Shown in pieces: positions 24,001 through 34,256 of a DNA stretch of 64,000 nucleotides. The position numbers and the translations under genes are program-made. A model generated the notes under the pieces. The model did no database searches and was not told the origin of the DNA. It worked only from the letters and a program-made list of their open reading frames with translations. The DNA is taken from NCBI GenBank assembly GCA_025403435.1, contig CM046327.1, forward strand, positions 19,048,794-19,112,793, written 5' to 3'. This DNA is from Artocarpus heterophyllus (taxonomy: Eukaryota > Streptophyta > Magnoliopsida > Rosales > Moraceae). Each line of letters opens with the position of its first letter. Position 1 is the stretch's first letter.

Positions 24001-24653
24001 TTGGAATTTCTTCATTGGGCACGGGCACTTGTTAGACCCTTGGTGCTATTCACTGTGCACCTTTTACAACAGTATAACCAAGAAACTAATCAAAGTAAAT
24101 TTTTTGGAGGCCTGTTCAAGGATATGGTATTATTCTCTTGTTAACAATGCAAACGAATTTTTGTCTTTTCTTAATTTTTTTTGCTCTTGTTATTCTGATT
24201 ATGTAAGCGTTCATTTGTTTTTGAAGGTCCTGCGTTATCATCTGGGCCCAGCTTTGGACCTGCTTTGGTGAGTGAATCTTCTCTTAGCTCTCCGATGCCT
24301 TTTGACGAGCTAGAAAATTTTTATCTCTTTACTTAACTAAGATTTTTACAATAGAGACCACTAGGACTAAATCTTCACCGTGAAAACTTGATGCCCTGGA
24401 GTGGCCAGAAGAATAAAAAACAAGGGCCAACAATGCCATTCTAGTCCTACATGTGTAATAGCTTATTATTAGTGCAGTGCAGTAATAATTTTTTTGGCTT
24501 GACCAGCTCTCTCTCTCTCTCTCTCTTAAAATATATGCATGTATATATATATATGTACATTTTCCTTAGTCATGATATGTGGATAACTATGGTCTCTGTC
24601 CTATGTTTACACAGAAATCGTCAAAGCCAAAATCTCGAATTGGCAGACGCTAG
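21003..24653 (+). CDS. NUP58: Nucleoporin NUP58 (p58/p45), six exons
   Basis: FG-type nucleoporin of the central channel (Nup62-Nup54-Nup58 complex), which forms the permeability barrier and binds transport receptors. Exons are 21003-21310, 21798-21912, 22303-22773, 22916-23432, 24227-24267 and 24615-24653. All introns are GT-AG and the phases agree, giving 496 residues, close to the Arabidopsis protein. Residues 1-75 are glutamine-rich. Plant-conserved blocks follow: TKWADLHPDSQK, SQRLDQCSRLYDSS, GGISTAMDRQKALLHELM, SFMMLRPRF, FEKYLSQCRQWIEELEQM, LPKVISNVHDFFVHVAAKV and YLADQRRRG. The middle is helical and expected to form the coiled coil. The last third is serine/threonine/proline-rich with SLFGPSS, SLFTTP and PLFSSSA repeats. 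The C terminus is basic (KSSKPKSRIGRR). The two last exons are tiny but each fits the expected frame. Confidence 0.94.
23724..23882. mobile_element. Family-1 MITE in NUP58 intron 4
   Basis: A 159-bp element with good terminal inverted repeats of about 26 bp: left GGGTGTTTGGCAAGTCAGTT, right, on the other strand, GGGCATTTGGCAAACAGGTT. The core has 'ATAAAGCTCTCTTATGCTAC' and its mirror. No clean target duplication was found (flanks are ATTA and GATAA). It lies between the fourth and fifth coding exons and leaves their splice sites untouched. Confidence 0.8.
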
Positions 24654-25522
24654 TCGCTATGAATCCAGGTCGTGAAATCGACAGGCAACCTTGTGTACGC
24701 ATATAACTCAAGAAAAAAGAATTCTTTTGCTCTCTTTATTGCTTTAAGTTGGCTTCTTTTGCTGTGGAGCTTTTGGATCTTGAAGATTCCTTGTTTGAGT
24801 TTGAAGAGAGAAAATCAAGTGTGCATTTGAAATTTTGAGATGCTGCCGGCTCGTGACACCCAAGTTCTGCCTCTCAGTCTCTTTGTTCTTTGAAGTCCAA
24901 CAAGATGCCCTGACGATTCAAGTTAGTGTCACATTCCAGAGTCCAATCGAGTTTCGCATTTCTTCGGATGTCATTTCCGATGGGGCAAACGATGCGGTCC
25001 AGTTGTGGCACATGTAGCATGTTAAATAATCTCCTTATAGTTTGTCTCGATGTAGGATTTGCTCGATAGTCAGATTGTTTTGCTTGCTAATTAGCCGCGG
25101 CGAAATCATAAACTGATCTTCACCTCAAACAGATGACTAGTATTTCGGCTGATTTGACCTCCATTGGCAGAAACTTCGGATAATGTACTTTGGTAGGACT
25201 ATTATTGTGATAATCGTCTAACGGCATTTTCTTTTTTCAGCTGTTTTGTTGCTTGGGTTTGGTTCAAATTCTTTTCAACATGCTAATTAGATACTTTTAA
25301 GTATCAGCTGACGCCGACATTAATTGAGCTTATAATCATCATGAAATGTTGTTAAAAGTTGGTCAATCTGTTGGAATGTGTGGTGGAAATCCTTGCTAAT
25401 TAGCATTTTTTTTTTCTTTTTCAAGACCTCTAAGGCTTTGTTTGCTGCGCGGGCTTGGAATGGTGTAGTTTAAAATTTTGGTTTGAACTGTGGGTTTTAA
25501 TTTTCGTATTTGATAATTGAAA

Positions 25523-25565
<43 letters not shown>

Positions 25566-26236
25566 CTACTATTGTTCTATTTTCTTTTTCTTCAAAATGC
25601 ATTGCTTCAAAAAAAAAAAAAAAAAATCCCAACTCCAGTATCGGCTTAACCTTAAGGCTGGTTAATTTGGTACTTAAGGCCCCCAATTTTAGGAGGCCCC
25701 TTGTTTTCCTTTTTTTAATTGTATTATAGCTAACTTCAATATATTATCTATTTTGTTATTATTATTTTTTGTTTATAGAATAAAAAAAAAAAAGGTGTTT
25801 TGGCTTTGGATAGTTACCTATGTTTTGATGACCCCTTGAACATTGAGATTCCAAATATAGGGTAATTTTATTTTGACTTTTGAGGAAAATCATTTTTTGT
25901 TGTATTTTGACGTTTAAATTTTCAATAGATATACACACTCATATGGTACCTCTGCAAGAAAAATGTTAAAATTTGACAGTATTTGGCTTGTATAGTGCAC
26001 CTGAGATGTTCAAAAAGCTAATTTATTAAAGTTGTTGTTAGTGAAATTACTGTGATGTTTGTAAAATTTTGTCACTTTTGTATTTTAATTTAGTAAAATT
26101 CATCAAACTTTTAACGTCGTCGTTACAAAAAGTAACATTATTGCCATATTTGTAAAGCTTTGGTAGTGTTAGTATGTCTCTTAAAAAAGTTTAGACAGCA
26201 AAATGAGGCAACTAACATTAATGAACTTAACTCTTG
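24654..26236. other. NUP58 3' region, then AT-rich intergenic
   Basis: About 24654-25050 is mixed composition and probably the NUP58 3' untranslated region. The 60-residue frame at 24835-25017 is not supported. A TA microsatellite lies at 25526-25561. 25436-25510 has GGTTTGAACTGTGGGTTTTA-type words like the family at 40093-40516. The rest is AT-rich. Confidence 0.45.
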
Positions 26237-26321
26237 GATAAATCAATATACATAATACAAGCATATTATGTTAATAAATCAACTAACATGTGTTTTATAT
26301 ATAATTGTGAATGGAAATCAG

Positions 26322-26578
26322 GATTTGGTTCTTGCACTATCATCAATAAGACCTTTTATCTTTTTTAACAACGAAGTGGGTAAGCATGGATCGGTTCGTA
26401 GAGTATTTATCATCGGCGACCAAGATCATGCGATTGATGAGAGCTTACGGAGGTGGATGATCGACCGGAATCCGCCTAATGAAGTGAAGGTCGTAAATGG
26501 GCAGATCAAATGGTCATGTTCACCAGATCACTCAAACTGTTTTCATACTTAGGAGAGATTGCTGAGAAGTATTGTTAA
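26322..26578 (+). pseudogene. Methylesterase last-exon remnant (duplicate of 36-kb exon)
   Basis: Matches the final exon of the damaged methylesterase at 35971-36258, including about 80 bp of the preceding intron and the AG acceptor at 26320-26321. Protein-level landmarks are DLVLALSSIRPF, the catalytic-Asp block IIGDQDHAIDESLRRWMI and NEVKVVNG. Relative to the 36-kb exon there is an internal loss of 30 bp (after NEV) and a one-base loss near 26502. The latter throws the catalytic-His block and the C terminus (SLKLFSYLGEIAEKYC) out of frame. No upstream exons were found in the 1.6 kb to the left. The fragment cannot be a working gene. Confidence 0.8.
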
Positions 26579-26854
26579 TATTTAAGCCATTATCCTGTTT
26601 TCAAACTGGTCTCTAAAATTAATTTTCTATAATATAAGCTATTATCCTGTTTTTATGTGATTAGAAAAACAAAGGTGATAATCTCAACATTTTAAGGCGG
26701 TTTAATTATTTTGAATTAAGATTTAAAATTTAAATTTTATGAGAAAAATATTGTAGCTAAGTTGGTTTGAAGCACAACTTTGTGGGTTGAACGACATGCC
26801 TAAATGGCCTACAAATTTAAGAACACATGATAGATGCTTGAATTAAAATTAAAT

Positions 26855-29228
26855 TGTAACTATTGTTATTTTAAACGGGTATTAATTATATTAAATTTAA
26901 TTATCAGTGTGTCAAGTAGGATTTAAAAAAATTTATTTTTATCACAAATTTACTTTATTTAATTTATTTTACCTATTTTTACTTTTCAAAATTTTTCTAC
27001 AATTATTTTATGGAATTAAAAAAATGCCCCTAAATTTCCATATTGGCATTTCTCTCCATTTCTTCACGCGAGCCTCTCCCCCTTAGAGCCCACCTCCAAA
27101 AACAGAAAACTTTCCCCTATTTACTCCACTCTCTCACGTCCCCTCTCTTTTCCTCCTATTTTTTTTTTTTTTTTTTTTTTTTTTCCACTTCTTCCCCTGA
27201 CTCCACTTTCTTCTTCTTCTTCTTCCTTTGCTACTTTTTTCTTCCACGGTAGCCCAAAACAGAGGAAAACCAAAGAATCTCAATATCAAAACTTCATCAT
27301 TTTCTCATCAAAAACGACAAAAAACACCTTCTAGAAACTTATAGAGTTTGAAAACAAGGGGATTTTGATTATCAAAATAACATTTTTAACTTAGATTTGA
27401 AGTAAATTTTTTAAACTTAAACTTTGATTTAAATTTTTACTTTGAGTATGAAATTTGCTAAAAATATGCCTTTTGACGTTTGTGGATGATTATACAACAT
27501 TTGTTATGCTTAGATACATGCAAAAAACTTGGATTTGGTTGAGAATTGAAGAAGAACTATGGCTGGTCGTCCCTGTGCATTTTTTCAGGTGAAAAACGAC
27601 ACCTAGATGCCAAAAAACAAAAAAAAAGGCACCAGTGAGGAAAACGCAGAAAATTAAAAAAATTGATTCCCCGGTTAGATTAGAACTTGGATTTGAAGGG
27701 AGAGTAAAAGAGGACTAAACCACTAAAACAAGGAAAGTTGTTTAGTAACTTATGCTTCAAAAATATTATGCTTATTGTAAAATTGTAATTCCAAATAATT
27801 TTCCTTCAATGAGTATCAAACTTTTAATTTTTCTAAATATTTTAAAACCAAATTATTTGTTTTACAATCAATTTTAATAGATTTTGTACCAAAATAAAAT
27901 TTATTTTTTTAATTTCATAAATTATTAAAATTAAGTTAGAAAATTAATATTCATATTTTGAGCATATTAATGATTAAGGCACACTAATAAAATAAATTAA
28001 TATAATTATCAAATTAATATTTAAGTTAAAATTTATGATTTTTTTACGGCTTAAGATAGCAATATACTTAGAGCCTACGTAGTGAACTAATTTCATAAGT
28101 TATAAGTTATTTGTAGATTTAATTACCAAAGAGGTAATATCCTTTACCTATTTCTTGATAGCCATAATTTGTTTTACTTTTGGCTGTGAAAATAAATAAT
28201 TTACAATAAAAATGTGTTTGATTATAAATTGGTTTATGAGTATGATTTTTTTTAGTAGATGATTTGAGAAAAATATTCATAAGTAAATATTCACAATTTG
28301 ACATTATAGGAAAAACAGATGTCGAATAAGAGTTATATTCAGAATTATAAGTTCTAAGAATTGATTGTTTGAAAACGTTATTATAGAATAAAAGCAACTC
28401 TAGATAGTAGATGTGCAAAAAGAGAACCTTAGAGGACAAGTTATGGAGATATAATCTTGGGAGTAGAACCCTAAACCTTGGCCGAGGCACTTCATATGTG
28501 GCTGATTGAAAAACATTAGATATATATTATGTTGATATGTATAATATATAAAATAGGATTGTGATAAGAGAATTTTTGAGAAAATCAACATCTAGAATTT
28601 ATTGGGAATTTAAAATCTTGTAGTTTTAAATTCAAGTTTTTATAAAATAAATCTTATTGGGCTTTTTGTTTATTTTTCTGTATTTTAATTATCCTCTCCA
28701 AATGGAGTTAAGAACGACTCAGAGTAGGCCCGAACGGTAGCTGTTTTCTAGGCAGAGTTGGATCTCATATTGGATTGGTGTTTTAGCTTTTGGAATTTTA
28801 TTTGTATTTCAGTAAAAGGCATGTAATATAATATAGACTTCTCATCTTTCAATTTTGGACTGTAATATTTAATGTCTTAGACTGTAGTTTGATGTTTATT
28901 GTATGTGCAATTATCTCTATGGGTTGTATGGGACTAAATTGATGCCAAACTGTTTTTAGTACAAGTTTTAATATATGACATTTTTCTTAAAATAAAATTG
29001 TTAAAGGGAAAAATTATCATTTCACAATAGCAGTTAAAAAAAAAATCATTTAATAAACTTAAAATGTGGAGACTTGGTTTAAAAATATTAAAAAATCCTT
29101 TTCATTTTAAATAATTATTTTGAAAAAAAAGGAAAAACAAGTTTAAATTTTTGTTAACTTTTTACTCAAACTCAAATTATCTTTTAAATTAAACCTCCAT
29201 GTCACAACTTGATCTCTGGGTCGTGACA
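26855..29228. mobile_element. Solo LTR, probably Ty3/gypsy-type, with TAAAT duplication
   Basis: Begins TGTAAC and ends GTGACA. It is flanked on both sides by TAAAT (26850-26854 and 29229-29233), the 5-bp target duplication expected of an LTR retrotransposon. The 2374-bp body has no gag or pol frame, a pyrimidine-rich stretch (27040-27245) and phrases such as 'CATCATTTTCTCATCAAAAA' and 'GGCTGGTCGTCCCTGTGCAT' that I associate with long plant chromovirus LTRs. That lineage assignment is recall, not a search. Frames at 28119-28591 are taken as chance. The element would have formed by recombination between two LTRs. It separates two methylesterase remnants. Confidence 0.75.
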
Positions 29229-29329
29229 TAAATATAGGGCTACTTTGTGTTTATCCCTTATATTTTCGTACTATAACAAAATATATAACCTAACATTTTT
29301 TTGTTTTTGTTTTCACTCGTCATCTTTAG

Positions 29330-29580
29330 TGATGAAGTGTTGTCAAAACAAGCAACACTTAGCAAGTATAAGTATGGAACTAGTTAATGGAGTTCTCATC
29401 ATAAGCAACCAAGACTATACAACTGGAATGCATCTCCAGAGATGGATGATTGAAAATGAAAATAATCCGCCTTGTGAAGTAAAGTTCTTAAATGGGTCCG
29501 ATCACATGGTCATGTTCTCTCAACCATTGAAGTTCTTCTCCTACCTCCTTGAGATTGTAAACAAATATTATGATCATTAG
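29330..29580 (+). pseudogene. Methylesterase last-exon remnant, frameshifted
   Basis: Starts after an acceptor-like polypyrimidine-AG at 29300-29329. The first part reads DEVLSKQ...SKYKYGTS in one frame and hits a stop. The remainder continues in another frame as VLIISNQDYTTGMHLQRWMI, then EVKFLNGSDHMVMFSQPLK and EIVNKYYDH to a stop at 29578-29580. The Asp and His motifs of the alpha/beta-hydrolase fold are still legible. It is more diverged from the 36-kb exon than the 26-kb fragment is. No other exons are nearby. Confidence 0.75.
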
Positions 29581-29889
29581 AAATGTGATCTTGATGGATG
29601 TAATAATAGGGATGTTCCTTTGACTTCTTTAGATGAGTATAAGGAGAAACAGAGAGTTTACTACGCGTATCCCAATATCACTTTTGCTTATTAACTTTTC
29701 ATCAATAAAGGCATGTTTGGAGTGTCATGTTGTATTGTACTGTTTTTTCTTGTGTGGTATTGTGTTTTACTTTATCTTATGATTATGTTATAATACAGTA
29801 TTTGGTATCATATCTTTTTTGTCATCGGATACTTAGATCGTTTAAGTACGTAATTTTGAAAAGGATAAAATTTAAGCAATGACCCCAAC

Positions 29890-30190
29890 CTTGCTTGACG
29901 ACTATTTAAATTATAATTCGGTCACGGGACTAGGGTCTAGAATTGACATAAGAGTTGAGGCCTAGCTCTAAGGCTAGGGTCAGATTCAGGTTTTAGGATC
30001 GACACTATGGTTAGATTTGGGACTAAGATCGGGATTCAAGATTAGTACCACGTAAGGGTTCAAAGTCATAATTCGAGATAGGGACTGAGGTTTGGGTCTA
30101 GAATTGACCCTATGGTGGTCAAGGATCGACACCAAGATCAGTTTGGGGCCGATTGCAATTAGGCACGGGACTAGGGTACATGATGCTTTA
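29890..30190. repeat. Degenerate word-repeat tract
   Basis: The phrases GGGACTAGGGT, GGGTCTAGAATTGAC, AGGATCGACAC and GGGACT/GGGATT recur about every 30-80 bp on one strand. The tract is richer in GC than its flanks and has no coding frame. It looks like an eroded minisatellite. Confidence 0.45.
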
Positions 30191-30404
30191 ATTTAAAGTT
30201 TGTTGATGACCTAGAACCAGAGCATAATAAAAAGATATGAATGAATAAGAACCAACTAGTTAACATGAACGACGTGTTAGGATAACATTACAAGAAAAGT
30301 AGTTTAACATTAGAATAAAAGTGAATTTCAGGATTATAAGTGAGAGAAGTGCATATTAGATTAAAATTTAGAATTAATTACAAAAATTCTCTCTCGACTA
30401 TAGC

Positions 30405-30620
30405 TCTTTTAATATTGCAGCCCCCAAATTTTAAAACACATATTTTCCCTCAACAAGCCTATTATTTGTGTAATATTGTGTTATTTATGCTTAAAATTAT
30501 AATTCAATGAGTTTACTTGTTAATATTTTATAAATTAGAAAGAACAAATGTTACGTTTTGAAGTTTAAAGGGAATGTATATTATGTTTTGAAGTTCGGAG
30601 GGTATAGGGTTACATAAGCT
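30405..30620. mobile_element. Mutator-like MITE
   Basis: Ends are inverted relatives: left 'CCCCCAAATTTTAAAACACA' then TATTTTCCCTC; right, on the other strand, 'CCCTCCGAACTTCAAAACAT' then AATATACATTCCC. Same general build as 5209-5415. The precise borders are uncertain. Confidence 0.5.
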
Positions 30621-30975
30621 ATAATATTTTTTATTAATCCTAAAATTTTTATATATAGTATTTATAAAGCTTTTGTTGCCACAATCAAAATATTTTTCCT
30701 TTTATTTTGATTTTTCATTTCAAATATAACAAAAATTAAATTCTACTCAGCAATTTATAATTCTTTGAACCTCATACTAAATAAGACTTTTCTACCTTTC
30801 TTGAACTTTCAATTTTTGTGTGCAATGCGTGACTAACGACAGGTGAGAATTGATTTGGGTTGTTCAGAAGCATTATCTAACTGACCCATGGTATATTAGC
30901 CAAAAAAAAAAAATCACTAGCAGATGGTGTAGTCCACAAAACACAGTTGAGGTGCATAAATGGGGGACAAATTAC

Positions 30976-31092
30976 GGGCTTGTTTGGTTGGAATACTTTC
31001 GATACTCGAATCACGACTTAAATCATTTTGCTACAGTATTTTCTCTCACAAAAATTTAAATCTTTATTCAAATACTCGAACCAAACAGACCC
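30976..31092. mobile_element. Tourist-like MITE (family 2), TAC duplication
   Basis: A 117-bp element. Left end GGGCTTGTTTGGTTGGAATA; right end, on the other strand, GGGTCTGTTTGGTTCGAGTA. The inner word 'GCTACAGTATTTTCTCTCAC' is shared with the other family-2 copies. TAC flanks both sides (30973-30975 and 31093-31095), matching the 3-bp duplication of PIF/Harbinger elements, although TTA/TAA is the usual target. Confidence 0.75.
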
Positions 31093-31720
31093 TACGTCTC
31101 TCTCCCTCTCCCTCTCTCTCTCTCTGTTTTACTTGTTATATTTATTTGACCTGGTGATCAGAAAAAAGAAATATATATTACTGATTAAACAGCTGCCTAT
31201 TGATAACGATGATACATATAGACAATTTTTTTTTTTTTTACCTAAAACCCAACAAAGAATTTCCTAGAGTTGTTCCTCAATCATAATTAGTAAAATTCAT
31301 GTGGAACAAAGGCATAGGTTTAATTGGCTACAAAATGGGCAACCTATGAGCCGTCCTACTTGTGCAGTTTTCCAAGTTTGTTCGTCTACCCATGCAAGGA
31401 CAAAACCAAGAAAAATTAGTTAAAAAACAAAAACGTGATTAAATTAATAAGATGAAGACAAAGAAAAAAAATGTATAAAATTCTAAAAGATAAAATAGAA
31501 ATTTAATAAAATTTCATATACAAATACTAATAATATATATATAAAAAAAGAGAGATTAGATGGAGCCGTGTCTATTGTCATCAACAAGTATGTTCTTCCC
31601 TGTCTGTCTGCTAGCTTGTTGATTTTTCCAACTCAAGATTAGCAGTGTACGGTGCTGAGGAAGTGAAAGTAACAGGTAAGGTGACTTCAAATCCTTTTTT
31701 TTTTTTTTAAAAGAACTTTA

Positions 31721-32333
31721 GGGTCCGTTTGATAAATAGATTTAAATTAGTGATTTGATTTGAGTTAGTGTGATTTGAGTTAGTGATTTAAATTGTTATG
31801 TGAATTCGTGTTTGGATGTGCATTTAGGTTTTAATCTGAGTATGGAATAAAATTGAAATTTGTGTTTGGAAAAGTAGTGAAAATAGTTTTTGATTTATTA
31901 ACAAATCTAATAAAATCTTAATGTTAATGATCCTAAAAAAATATGCAATATAGATATTAATTTATTACTGTCTTCACTAGCAACACAATGAAAAAAAATC
32001 ATTTTAATTGGATATCAAATGAAGAAGTTATGATTTTTTTTCTTAAATACAGGAGAAAGAATTTTAGTTTTTCCTATAACAAAGATATGCGAGTATCAAA
32101 AGTTTAAGGGGGATGAGAACTCTGAAAACTTAGATTTTTGATACTCAAAAGATTCGGATTTTTAGGAAAACAAACACGTATCTAAAAGATTCTTGATACT
32201 CAAATTCAAATTTGAGTCGATTAAGGGCGTGATTCGAATCACAGTTTGAATCATTTTATTACAGTATTTTCTCTCACAAAAATTTAAATCTTCATTCAAA
32301 TACTCTATTCAAATATTCAAATTAAACGGACTT
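31721..32333. mobile_element. Compound Tourist-like region with nested family-2 copy
   Basis: A left end GGGTCCGTTTGATAAATAGA follows TTA at 31718-31720. A matching right end (AGTCCGTTTAATTTGAATAT on the other strand) is at about 32333, followed by TTAA. Within it, 32225-32333 is a recognisable family-2 copy on its own (TTAA before, TTAA after, inner word ACAGTATTTTCTCTCAC). Either a 613-bp element contains the smaller one, or two copies share an end. Confidence 0.55.
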
Positions 32334-32339
32334 TAAGTC

Positions 32340-33720
32340 TAAATAATACTCAAAACAAACAGACGCTTAAATTCTTTAACTAGGGAAAGAAAGAGTTTTG
32401 TTAGCCAACACTACTCGTTATATTAACTCGATCACATTCAACGTAGTGTTGGTTTGGTAAGAGTAACTTTTTTTATTGTTCTAACATCTTTTACTACAAG
32501 AAGTGTTTCCAACTATAAAAAATAGTTCCAAGTGTTTCTTTAAAGGGACGCTAAAAAGTGTTATCAATAACGTCCAAGGGCCACTGTAGGCTGAGTCATT
32601 TATATTATATTAAAGTGTGTATATATATAGGCCTAGAGGAATTATTTGGTTAAAAAAATAAATAACATTGTTATATTTATATGGTAAATTCGTCCAAATA
32701 ATAATTAACATTTGAGTGTTTTGTTTATAATAACTCTATCCAATCATCTTTCTCTTTCTCTATGCTTTGTTTTTCCTTGATTATTTAGTCACTATTGTTA
32801 TAAATACCTACCTAAATTACTTATACTAATTAATTTTAAGCATCATTTCACTTTAATTCTTCCAATTTTTTTTTTTTTTGCACTGAAGTCAATATAGAAA
32901 ACGTGATATATCATGATATATCGTTTTGTAAGTTAATTTTTTTTTGTTCCCAAGGTAATTATCTCCATTTGGTTCCTCCTTTACAAATTTTTCTGCTCCT
33001 CCTCACTTGATGATTTTTTTTTTAAAAAAAAAAATTTATAATCTCTCTCAAATAAAATGTCGCTGTGACTCTTTCTTTCCCCTGAAGTTTCCTGAAAAAA
33101 TTTACTGTAAAAGACAATTTTAACTAAGAATATTATTGTTAGAAACTAATAAGACTAATATTAATCATGATCAAGACAAAATAATTAATGCAATATATAC
33201 ATCATAAAAAGAATTTTGATCAAATAAATTAGCACAAGAAAAACATCTAAATGCCTAATACTTATTCAATGAGTGTACCTCATAAACATGGTGATACACT
33301 CGTTTCACTAAATAATTTGTCCCTCTTTGTATAATTGCATCACATATTGATGCAATGTTGCTCTTGTTTTGGCTTTGAAATGCCTCCAATTCCGATTGGA
33401 TGGGGAAAAAATAATTGAAATGCCCCGTGGTCCCCTTTCCTTGGTGAAAACCAAGTATTGATCATTACTTAAGTCAAGCTAAATGAAGATTTTCCAAGTG
33501 AAACCTTTTCTTTCTTTTAGCAATTTCTCTCGTAGAAACCAAAAAATAATCTCTTTCAGCTATCAAATATGTGTTAAAATTTTAATTTTGATCAAATCCA
33601 ATAGTTAAAAATGTACTCTATTATTATGTGTCCCCACTAGAAAAAGACCTTTTTTTTGATAAAACATAGGAGTATCCAAGTTAAACTAGATTAAGGCATA
33701 CTCAATGATTTGGTTATACT
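32340..33720. other. Intergenic, nothing recognised
   Basis: AT-rich, with mirrored words around 32400-32600 (CCAACACTAC / GTAGTGTTGG) that might be a small transposon. No coding exon of the methylesterase family was found here. Confidence 0.45.
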
Positions 33721-33723
33721 TTA

Positions 33724-34117
33724 GGGCACGCTTGGTGTGCATGATTAGAGAGAATTGGATTGGATTGGATTAAATTTTGATACTTTGTTTAGTAAAAAAC
33801 CTTAAAGGATTGAATTGAATCGAATAAGCTTTTATCCAATCCATGCATGAATCCTCTTGGAAGGGGATTATGCAATCCTTTGTTAAAACGTGATATTTAA
33901 ACATAACCCTTGTACATTGCAAAAATCTTCAAGGACTTATTTACAAAAATTTATAAAATTTGGGATCAAATTATAATTTTTTGAAAAATAAGAGCACAAA
34001 ATGTAATTTTTATGTGATGAAAATAATTTTTAAAAAATTACAATTTGACCCAAAAATTTTATTTTTTTAACAAAATACCCCTATGCTATCTTAATAACAC
34101 AACACCAAACAAGGTCC
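33724..34117. mobile_element. MITE upstream of the damaged methylesterase
   Basis: The left end GGGCACGCTTGGTGTGCATG follows TTA. The right end, on the other strand, reads GGACCTTGTTTGGTGTTGTG. The body has the GATTGGATTGGATTAAA / TTATCCAATCCATGCATG inverted words. No matching right-hand TTA. It ends about 140 bp before the pseudogene start, so it could have brought or removed promoter sequence. Confidence 0.5.
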
Positions 34118-34209
34118 ACTAGCTTAATACACAACACCAAACAATTTTACATGCTACAGTGGATAACAATAGGGGTATGGAAAATTGTCCACTAGCAAAG
34201 GAAAATCCC

Positions 34210-34216
34210 TATATAT
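34210..34216 (+). promoter_or_regulatory. TATA-like box before methylesterase pseudogene
   Basis: TATATAT lies about 40 bp upstream of the ATG at 34257. That is close but plausible for a short leader. Positional inference only. Confidence 0.35.
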
Positions 34217-34256
34217 TCTCTTGTTATGTTATAATAAACAAGGTCCAGGCTAAAAG

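Noticed and set aside
24835..25017. 60-residue frame after NUP58
   Set aside because: It falls in the presumed 3' untranslated region of NUP58 and shows no domain.
28119..28591. Minus-strand frames of 123 and 63 residues
   Set aside because: They lie inside the solo LTR with clean borders and are chance frames.
31028..31267. 79-residue frame overlapping a MITE
   Set aside because: Made of MITE sequence and a CT run; not coding.
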